From NCBI GenBank assembly GCA_029859145.1, contig JAOUDT010000087.1, forward strand, positions 1-5,745: a stretch of DNA of 5,745 bases, read 5' to 3'. Shown in pieces: positions 1 through 4,775 of this stretch. Within the stretch, counting starts at the first letter, position 1. Each line of letters opens with the position of its first letter. The notes under the pieces were generated by a model that saw nothing but the letters and a program-made list of their open reading frames with translations, searched no databases and was not told where the DNA came from. Position numbers and translations under genes: made by a program. Origin of the DNA: Dehalococcoidia bacterium. GTDB lineage: Bacteria > Chloroflexota > Dehalococcoidia > GIF9 > AB-539-J10.

Positions 1-101
1 CGAAGAGGAGCACGGCTCAGTACGAAAGAGGGCCAGCGGGTGTGTAGAATGCGGGGAGCGAATTAGCTGGCAGTCTTGGCACTTACCTCCTTTTTGACAT
101 A

Positions 102-132
102 AGCGGCGGGAACTACACTAATTCCCGCTGCT
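102..132. repeat. Strong GC-rich inverted repeat (11-bp stem, 9-nt loop)
   Basis: AGCGGCGGGAA (102-112) pairs with TTCCCGCTGCT (122-132) around a 9-nt loop. All eleven positions pair on the plus-strand RNA, one of them (105/129) as G-U. The stem is strong enough to be a transcription terminator or RNA hairpin, but no run of T follows it on either strand, so it is not a textbook intrinsic terminator. It begins 4 nt after a TGA at 95-97 that closes a frame open from the left edge, which would fit the end of an upstream gene. Confidence 0.55.
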
Positions 133-363
133 GCGTGTCTTGGTACTCTTGGCGGACAGCTTAGATACTTTCGCAATTACCCATCTGGCGGTTCATTGCC
201 ACGACTGTAGACAATAGTGAAAAAGCGCCGACATCTAGTATCGGACCACAAGCCGTCACTTTTCGACCGCAGGTGTGATGTCTGGTGCTGGAATTAAGGG
301 CTCACGCATCCGGTACAACATGCCCCTGGAAGACTAATGCTCTATGCGTCTATTTTTCCCTTC

Positions 364-384
364 CGGTTTCAGCGCCTGAAACTG
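364..384. repeat. Perfect 7-bp inverted repeat with 3-nt loop
   Basis: GTTTCAG (366-372) and CTGAAAC (376-382) are exact reverse complements around CGC. The stem extends by a G-U pair (365/383) and a C-G pair (364/384), giving 9 bp. No T tract follows on either strand. It lies about 65 bp upstream of the promoter at 451-480, so it may be a protein-binding site, an RNA hairpin or chance. Confidence 0.45.
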
Positions 385-450
385 TCGTGAAGAATGCACT
401 GGCAGCTGTTCTAGCTTTTTGATAATTTGTTGCTTTTCATCGCAGGGATA

Positions 451-480
451 TTGACACAATGGGGAGTGTTCTGATACTAT
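451..480 (+). promoter_or_regulatory. Predicted sigma70-type promoter upstream of marR
   Basis: A perfect -35 TTGACA (451-456) is followed after 18 bp by TACTAT (475-480), which matches the -10 consensus at four of six positions. TG at 472-473 gives an extended -10 (TGATACTAT). An alternative -10 is GATACT at 473-478 with a 16-bp spacer. Transcription would start near 487, leaving a leader of about 300 nt before marR. The spacer contains a weak ACAC-N8-GTGT symmetry that might be an operator, but it is too short to call. Confidence 0.55.
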
Positions 481-605
481 AAGTCATTAGAGGAAGAAAA
501 ACCGGACTCTTGATTATGGCACGTAGAGTGGTGGGCCGGGTAGCACAGAACGATCGGCGACACCAACGCGAGAAGAATGTGCTTTCAATTCCACAGAGGA
601 GGGTG

Positions 606-776
606 ATGGCTCAGTACAGAAAACAGTTTAGGCCATTGGGATTTCTGGCACTTTTGACGGCCGGACTTGAATCGCCGCGGGTGGCAATGCGGGCCGTGAT
701 AAGAAGTCTGTCGACATTAGAAAAGGACATTTCCTGCGATAGAATCCAAACGGGCAAACAACACGTCTGCGGATAA
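606..776 (+). CDS. Doubtful small ORF in the marR leader (56 aa)
   Basis: An ATG at 606 is preceded by AGAGGAGGG (595-603), an excellent SD core but only about 3 nt from the start. The frame ends at TAA 774-776, 18 nt before marR. The same frame is open further upstream (from TTG 510 or ATG 516), but those starts lack a well-placed SD. The 56-residue product is basic, with a short hydrophobic patch (PLGFLALLTAGL, residues 11-22), and I recognise no family. If translated it could be a leader peptide or small protein co-transcribed with marR. It may equally be a chance ORF. Confidence 0.22.
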   Translation: MAQYRKQFRPLGFLALLTAGLESPRVAMRAVIRSLSTLEKDISCDRIQTGKQHVCG

Positions 777-794
777 AAAAAAGAGAGGTGAAAG

Positions 795-1397
795 ATGAAG
801 AGAGATTTAGGATCCGAAGAGCTAGGCTTGAGATTGTGGCGTCAGATGTACCAAACCTACACCTTGCTCAAACAGTGCGAGGATAGGATATTTGGCGAGC
901 ACGGACTTACCACGGAGCAGTACGCAGTACTTGTCAGTATAGAGTACCTGGGGGACCCTGCCAGGGTGACTGACATAGGCCGGTGGCTGGAGCGTAGCAC
1001 CAACAGCGTCAGTATGATAGTCGACCGCATGGTCAAAGCTGGTCTGGTCAGAAGGGCAAGAGACAGGCGCGACCGCAGGGTGGTATTTGTTAGCAAGACC
1101 AGCAAAGCGGAATCTCTTTTTACACCGGCGACTGCGGCAAGTCTTGAGCTCATCCAGAAAATTCTATCGCCGATGTCACGTGGAAACAGGCTTACTCTAT
1201 TGGATTTGCTCGGGGAAGTGAAATACGAGACATTGAAATGTATCAATCCAGAGGTGGATATACAGAACGTCAAAAGAGACGAACTCAAGCAAGCAGCCAA
1301 TATAGAGAAATGGCTGGCCCGGTATGGTAGGCTCGCCGCTCGTAAAGCCGGACGTCAGGGCGGTAAGAAGATCAATAGCAACAAAAAAACCAGATAA
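795..1397 (+). CDS. MarR-family winged-helix transcriptional regulator
   Basis: This is a cytoplasmic DNA-binding regulator of 200 residues, probably acting as a dimer. An N-terminal helix (about 8-35) precedes the winged helix-turn-helix. LTTEQYAVLVSIEYLG (38-53) and VTDIGRWLERS (58-68) lead into the recognition helix TNSVSMIVDRMVKAGLV (69-85). The wing DRRDRRVVFVS (90-100) carries the D-x-R-D-R-R pattern typical of MarR proteins. C-terminal helices for dimerisation follow. Typical members have about 140-150 residues. This one adds a tail ending in a Lys/Arg-rich segment (about 183-200) with no hydrophobic character, which may add nonspecific DNA contacts. ATG 795 is supported by the SD GAGGTG at 785-790. 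Ligand and targets are not visible. Candidates are autoregulation, the downstream reductase-uppS pair, or the divergent SDR/permease region. The family call is firm; the regulon is unknown. Confidence 0.9.
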   Translation: MKRDLGSEELGLRLWRQMYQTYTLLKQCEDRIFGEHGLTTEQYAVLVSIEYLGDPARVTDIGRWLERSTNSVSMIVDRMVKAGLVRRARDRRDRRVVFVSKTSKAESLFTPATAASLELIQKILSPMSRGNRLTLLDLLGEVKYETLKCINPEVDIQNVKRDELKQAANIEKWLARYGRLAARKAGRQGGKKINSNKKTR

Positions 1398-1545
1398 CGA
1401 GGTGAGCCCGAGCGACGTCTGCTATTCGGCGAAAACCAGCTCCTTGAGTAGGCGGCAACCCCAGAGGGACGAGCCATATTCCCTCCCCTTTCCACATAGG
1501 GGCAAAACACCTCAGCCACTCCTATCACTAATGAGCTGTGGCGCG

Positions 1546-1563
1546 GTATGAGGGAAGCCATAC
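1546..1563. promoter_or_regulatory. Weak inverted repeat GTATG-N8-CATAC
   Basis: GTATG (1546-1550) and CATAC (1559-1563) are exact inverted half-sites, about 40 bp upstream of the -10 region for the downstream reductase gene. The same GTATG/CATAC half-sites occur in the perfect palindrome at 4750-4769, but with a spacing of 6 instead of 8. This may be a weak regulator site. A 5-bp repeat of this kind is also expected by chance. Confidence 0.2.
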
Positions 1564-1597
1564 ATAAGGTCAATAGGATATGTGTCGTTGGAGAGTT

Positions 1598-1608
1598 TGC
1601 TATATAAT
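1598..1608 (+). promoter_or_regulatory. Predicted extended -10 promoter for the reductase-uppS pair
   Basis: TGC precedes TATATA (1601-1606), giving an extended -10, and overlaps a perfect TATAAT at 1603-1608. No good -35 is visible at 16-18 bp, as expected where an extended -10 compensates. Transcription would start near 1613-1616, about 30 nt before the TTG start at 1647. A direct repeat TTGCTA (1597-1602 and 1615-1620) flanks the -10. The site lies in a 249-bp gap after marR with no convincing terminator, so read-through from marR is also possible. Confidence 0.5.
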
Positions 1609-1646
1609 ATGTCCTTGCTAGGTGCCGTTCGGAAAAGGTAGCAGAG

Positions 1647-2840
1647 TTGTCAAGCCGACTGTACGATGTCATCATAGTAGGGGCGGGGCCAGCCGGGAGC
1701 CATGCAGCCTATAAGCTAGCTTCATCGGGCCACGGCGTCGCCGTTTTTGAAGAAAAGAGTGAGCCAGGACTAAATGTTTGCTGTACAGGAATAATCAGCA
1801 GTGAGTGTCTTCATTCGTTGGATCTTGACACGGACGTGATATTGTCCCGGGCGAGCTCAGCCCGTTTTTTCTCGCCTTCCGGAAAATGCCTAAGGCTGCA
1901 GACTCCGAAGGTTCAAGCTTACGTTGTCGATCGGCTTCTACTTGACAAGGCACTAGCCTTGAAGGCTCAATCCCAGGGGGCACAATATTTCTTTTCTTCC
2001 CGAGTCACCGATATTATTATTGGCAAAGATACCGTGCAGGCTGAGACTTCCTGCTCCGGAACCAGGCAGGTATTCAGCGCCAGAAGTGTGGTTCTGGCTA
2101 CCGGGTTTAAGCCCAATTTGGCTCGGAAGGCAGGTCTGGGTAGAATCAAGAATTTCCTTGTCGGCGCTCAGACCGAAATTGATGCGAAAGACGTTGATGA
2201 AACTGAAGTATACTTTGGCCGTGAAGTAGCGCCAGGTTCGTTTGCGTGGCTTGTACCGACTTCAGTAAATAGAGCGTACGTTGGCCTTTTGGCGACATCT
2301 CAGGCTAAACGGCATTTGGAAAGATTCCTCAACATTCTCCTTTGCCGGGGCAGAATAACAAGTCAGGAGGCAGAAATAAGACAGAAAGTCATTCCGCTCG
2401 GGACTCTCGCCCGGAGCTACGGGACCAGGCTATTGGCAATCGGAGATGCCGCCGGACAGGTAAAACCGACGAGTGGCGGAGGGATATATTTTGGGCATCT
2501 TGCTGCAGAGATGGCAGCCGAGTTGCTTGATGAAGCGCTCCGCAGCGATAATTTGACTGCTGGTCATCTTTCGCGCTACCAGAAACAGTGGAAGGCAAAA
2601 ATGGGCAAGGAACTCTCTCGCGGGTATTGGCTTAGATGGGCTTGTGCCAAACTGAGCGACCGTCAAATTGAGAGAGTATTCGACGTGTTCAATTCTGATG
2701 GCATGGCTGAGGCCTTGCTCAGCTCAAACAACTTCTCCTTCGACTGGCACGGCGGGTTGATTCTGACTGGCCTGAGGCATAGCTCTGTCTATCCCTTGTT
2801 GAAAATCAGACATCTCTTTTCTCGTGAGGTCGGTTCATGA
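1647..2840 (+). CDS. Geranylgeranyl reductase family FAD-dependent oxidoreductase
   Basis: This flavoprotein of 397 residues belongs to the family that hydrogenates isoprenoid double bonds (archaeal lipid GGR, ChlP/BchP, menaquinone reductase MenJ). The N-terminal FAD Rossmann motif is VGAGPAG (11-17), with acidic E35 ending the second strand. CCTGIIS (45-51) sits where relatives carry a conserved cysteine-glycine motif by the flavin. VDRLLLDKAL (94-103) matches the R-x-x-x-D segment. VVLATG (148-153) is the second FAD strand. FAWLVP (199-204) matches the family's aromatic-W-x-x-P motif. IGDAAG (265-270) with TSGGGI (275-280) is the second dinucleotide/substrate signature. The C-terminal third (about 300-397) is helical and fits a membrane-associated substrate site. 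TTG 1647 is the only sensible start upstream of the FAD motif, with AAGG (about 1634-1637) as a weak SD. The stop overlaps uppS by 4 bp. The substrate is inferred to be a polyprenyl lipid but is not shown; a quinone or other prenyl lipid is possible. Confidence 0.85.
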   Translation: MSSRLYDVIIVGAGPAGSHAAYKLASSGHGVAVFEEKSEPGLNVCCTGIISSECLHSLDLDTDVILSRASSARFFSPSGKCLRLQTPKVQAYVVDRLLLDKALALKAQSQGAQYFFSSRVTDIIIGKDTVQAETSCSGTRQVFSARSVVLATGFKPNLARKAGLGRIKNFLVGAQTEIDAKDVDETEVYFGREVAPGSFAWLVPTSVNRAYVGLLATSQAKRHLERFLNILLCRGRITSQEAEIRQKVIPLGTLARSYGTRLLAIGDAAGQVKPTSGGGIYFGHLAAEMAAELLDEALRSDNLTAGHLSRYQKQWKAKMGKELSRGYWLRWACAKLSDRQIERVFDVFNSDGMAEALLSSNNFSFDWHGGLILTGLRHSSVYPLLKIRHLFSREVGS

Positions 2841-3535
2841 TTCGAACAGATCCTCCTCCTCAGCACGTGGCCATCATTATGGACGGCAATGGTCGATGGG
2901 CGAAAAAGCGTGGCTTACCTAGGCTTGTCGGACACAATGCTGGCGGTGACAATATTCGTCCAGTGGTGAAGATTTTTGCCAGCTACGGAGTAAAATACCT
3001 GACTCTCTATATGTTCTCCACCGAGAACTGGAATCGACCGAAGATAGAGGTCGCCGGCCTGCTCAGTCTTCTCGGCAAGAAGATTGACCGGGAAACTCAG
3101 GCTTTTCATCAAGAGAATATTCGGCTGGTACACCTGGGCAGGTTGGACCGGCTATCTGAGAAACTGAGGAAGAAGGTGCTGGCAGCAGTTGAACTTACCA
3201 AAAACAATACCGGCCTTACGCTCTGCCTGGCCTTCGACTACGGTGGACGTGATGAAATTGCCCGAACAGCCAGACGTATCGCCAGCGCTGATATTCCCAG
3301 TGACAGTATAGATGAATCCGTGTTTGCGCAATATCTAGATGGTCCAGCCATTCCCGATCCCGATTTGGTCATACGCACTGGCGGTGAGAGCCGCTTGAGC
3401 AACTTTCTGCTCTGGCAAGCTGCCTACAGTGAACTTTACTTTACTCCGGTGTTATGGCCTGATTTCGGTCGTAAAGACGTTGAGGAAGCGCTATCTGAAT
3501 ACAGACGCCGCCAGCGCCGCTTCGGCAGAATATGA
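2837..3535 (+). CDS. uppS: Undecaprenyl diphosphate synthase (cis-prenyltransferase)
   Basis: The enzyme condenses isopentenyl diphosphate with an allylic diphosphate in cis to make the C55-type lipid carrier of peptidoglycan and surface-glycan synthesis, at the inner face of the membrane. At 232 residues it is near normal length. HVAIIMDGNGRWA (10-22) holds the Mg/diphosphate Asp (D16) plus N18, R20 and W21. H33 follows in VGHNAG. FSTENWNRP (60-68) is the flexible catalytic-loop motif. VIRTGGESRLSNFLLW (178-193) and the Glu in AYSELYF (E199) form the isopentenyl diphosphate and Mg site; VLWPDF (205-210) is also conserved. The NYGGR motif reads DYGGR (134-138), an Asn-to-Asp change. ATG 2837 lies in the ATGA overlap with the reductase gene, with SD GAGGT at 2826-2830, so translational coupling is likely. 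The usual downstream partner cdsA is absent. Chain length cannot be read from sequence, so a shorter-chain synthase is possible. Confidence 0.95.
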   Translation: MIRTDPPPQHVAIIMDGNGRWAKKRGLPRLVGHNAGGDNIRPVVKIFASYGVKYLTLYMFSTENWNRPKIEVAGLLSLLGKKIDRETQAFHQENIRLVHLGRLDRLSEKLRKKVLAAVELTKNNTGLTLCLAFDYGGRDEIARTARRIASADIPSDSIDESVFAQYLDGPAIPDPDLVIRTGGESRLSNFLLWQAAYSELYFTPVLWPDFGRKDVEEALSEYRRRQRRFGRI

Positions 3536-3645
3536 GGCGCTTGATGGCTACTTAGCGATCAGAAAGAGCATGCCAGTCCCGTTGGCCAAATTGCAGATTC
3601 CAAGCATCAGATGACGAACAGATTCCAGCGCTATGATTTCCGAAC

Positions 3646-3740
3646 CGTTTGGTCCTTTGGATTCTGGTCATTTGCTATAGTCTACAATCTGGATATTGGG
3701 GCTTGAGTTTCTCGTGCCGGGCTTCGGATTTTGGATATCC
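3646..3740. repeat. Decayed G/T-rich repetitive DNA between convergent genes
   Basis: This stretch uses a narrow word set on the plus strand: TTTGGTCC, TTTGGATTC, TGGTCATTTG, TGGATAT (3690-3696 and 3732-3738) and GGGCTT (3699-3704 and 3719-3724). It resembles the degenerate G/T-rich repeat spacers seen between genes in some environmental bacterial genomes. It ends in a small palindrome, GGATATCC (3733-3740). The rest of the 3536-3802 gap holds a short direct repeat, CAGATTCCA (3594-3602 and 3619-3627), and no convincing gene or T-tailed terminator, although it lies between convergent genes. Confidence 0.35.
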
Positions 3741-3802
3741 TTCTTAGGGGAAACGGCCCGAAATAACGGCTCGGGTGGCGAACGATCTTAATTTGGTCCG
3801 GG

Positions 3803-4600
3803 CTATGCCGACAAGAATCCGCCGTCAACGGGTATCAACGCTCCGTGAACGTAGCTGGACAAATCACTGGCCAAGACCACGGCAATACGGGCCACTTCGT
3901 CAGGCTGCCCACCCCTTCTGAGGGGCAGCCTTGTGCTAAACAATACTCCAGTTCTGAGCAGGCTCAGCCGCAGCTGGGTGATTTCCTTGGCCACAGCCTT
4001 CGTTCCCGGGGTTACTATCCCCCCAGGTACGATGGCATTTATTCGGAAACCATTTTTTCCATATTCTTTGGCCAGAGACCTTGTTAGAGCAATGACCCCC
4101 GCCTTGCTTATGCTATACGGAGCCATGCCTTCTACGAAAGGTACGAGCGCCTCGATAGAGCCAATGTTGATGATGACTCCGCCTTTCTTCAATCGCCTCT
4201 TTATCATATGCTGGCACATCAAGAGAACTGATTTCAAATTGATGTCCATCACCTTGCCAAAGAAGTCGTCGTCTACCTCCAGGAAGTTCTTGAAAGGATA
4301 TATTCCGGCATTGTTCACCAGTATGTCAGGCTCTTTCCCTTTCAACTCCTCCCACAAGGCAGCTATCTCTTCTTTTGAGGAAAGGTTCACCCTGTGAATG
4401 TAGATTTTTGCTTTGAACTTGGATAGGTCCTCAGCTACAGTCCTTAGCCCCCGTCCGTTTATGTCCACAAGTTCCAGATCCGCACCTGCTTCGGCAAATC
4501 TATAGGCCATCGCCTTCCCGATGCCAAGTGCGGAACCAGTTATCAGGGCCTTCTTCCCTTTCAGGGAGATAAGTTGCGACAGCGGCTCTAGGTCCTTCAC
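3803..4600 (-). CDS. Short-chain dehydrogenase/reductase (SDR) family oxidoreductase
   Basis: This is a cytosolic NAD(P)-dependent oxidoreductase of 265 residues, in the normal range for a classical SDR. TGSALGIG (21-28) is the cofactor-binding glycine motif. D46 ends the second strand, which in this family favours NAD(H) over NADP(H). NNAG (96-99) and N121 are structural and catalytic. S148, Y162 and K166 (YSISK) complete the Asn-Ser-Tyr-Lys tetrad. VPGGIVTPGT (191-200) follows the active site, and the C-terminus VHGALIPVDGGF is typical of the FabG/glucose-dehydrogenase-like branch. N72 replaces the usual Asp of the adenine-ring motif. The residues around 205-228 are the variable substrate-lid region, so the substrate cannot be named. 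The start is GTG at 4598-4600; an in-frame TAG lies 9 nt upstream and the next Met is residue 31. The SD is weak. The gene is convergent with uppS and divergent from the permease. Confidence 0.9.
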   Translation of the reverse strand: MKDLEPLSQLISLKGKKALITGSALGIGKAMAYRFAEAGADLELVDINGRGLRTVAEDLSKFKAKIYIHRVNLSSKEEIAALWEELKGKEPDILVNNAGIYPFKNFLEVDDDFFGKVMDINLKSVLLMCQHMIKRRLKKGGVIINIGSIEALVPFVEGMAPYSISKAGVIALTRSLAKEYGKNGFRINAIVPGGIVTPGTKAVAKEITQLRLSLLRTGVLFSTRLPLRRGGQPDEVARIAVVLASDLSSYVHGALIPVDGGFLSA

Positions 4601-4647
4601 GGTAATGCTCTACCCTATCCGAGTATGCGTCATGTCGCTTCTCTACT

Positions 4648-4656
4648 ATTGTACCA
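4648..4656 (-). promoter_or_regulatory. Predicted extended -10 promoter of the SDR gene
   Basis: Read on the minus strand, TGG precedes TACAAT (4653 down to 4648), an extended -10 with five of six consensus bases. No good -35 is visible. Transcription would start near 4641, giving a leader of about 40 nt before the GTG at 4600. That leader contains the degenerate copy of the permease palindrome described in the findings. Confidence 0.45.
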
Positions 4657-4713
4657 TAACATAAGACTAGTTCGCCTATTGATTCGATACGTATTTTGGA
4701 ACGCACTTGAGCG

Positions 4714-4742
4714 ATGATATGCTTTACGCAATAGTATATAAT
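4714..4742 (+). promoter_or_regulatory. Predicted sigma70-type promoter of the permease gene
   Basis: A perfect -10 TATAAT (4737-4742) lies 17 bp after ATGATA (4714-4719), which matches four of six -35 bases. Transcription would begin near 4749-4750, at the first base of the palindrome at 4750-4769, leaving a leader of only about 27 nt before the ATG. Confidence 0.6.
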
Positions 4743-4749
4743 TGAAACA

Positions 4750-4769
4750 AAGTATGCCTCGGCATACTT
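4750..4769. promoter_or_regulatory. Perfect palindrome at permease transcription start; operator or hairpin
   Basis: AAGTATGCC (4750-4758) and GGCATACTT (4761-4769) are exact reverse complements around TC. Size and symmetry fit an operator for a dimeric regulator such as a MarR, ArsR or TetR protein. The site covers the predicted transcription start and ends 6 nt before the ATG, so binding would block initiation. As RNA it would form a 9-bp stem with a 2-nt loop, or a slightly opened loop, at the 5' end of the message. There is no T tract, so it is not a terminator. Confidence 0.65.
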
Positions 4770-4775
4770 ATTATT

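Larger units (their letters stand above)
1..450. other. No convincing gene; hairpin-bearing spacer
   Basis: All six frames are broken by stops at short intervals, and I recognise no tRNA, rRNA, tmRNA, RNase P or SRP RNA signature. Reading frames that run in from the left edge close quickly: the plus-strand frames stop at 64-66, 95-97 and 45-47. The only clear structures are the inverted repeats at 102-132 and 364-384. The stretch may be the 3' flank of an upstream gene plus decayed sequence. An unknown structured RNA cannot be excluded by eye. Confidence 0.55.

Noticed and set aside
85..95. ACCTCCTTTTT, like the 3' end of 16S rRNA, and on the minus strand a perfect SD before GTG at 82-80
   Set aside because: The preceding bases do not form the 16S helix 45, so it is not rRNA. 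The minus-strand frame after the GTG has only 21 codons and no recognisable product.
857..1300. Long minus-strand ORF opposite marR
   Set aside because: It is fully antisense to a well-supported MarR gene, has no recognisable domain and no SD; it is a shadow frame.
1485..1502. CCCCT-N8-AGGGG hairpin after marR as a terminator
   Set aside because: Only 5 bp, with a large loop and no T tract.
1355..1675. Minus-strand ORF across the marR 3' end and the following gap
   Set aside because: It overlaps the marR 3' end and the reductase start, and has no motif or SD; composition looks random.
3513..3541. AGCGCC/GGCGCT stem across the uppS stop codon
   Set aside because: Six base pairs around 17 nt with no T tract; it competes with a smaller internal hairpin. 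Not supportable as a terminator.
3611..3706. 31-codon ORF in the convergent gap, rich in Phe and Trp
   Set aside because: Its composition follows from the G/T-rich repeat sequence it lies in; no SD and no family resemblance.
3756..3776. GCCCGA/TCGGGT hairpin near the SDR 3' end
   Set aside because: The stem is only 5-6 bp and no T tract follows on either strand.
3933..4397. 154-residue plus-strand ORF opposite the SDR gene
   Set aside because: The minus strand encodes all SDR motifs in order; the plus frame resembles no family.
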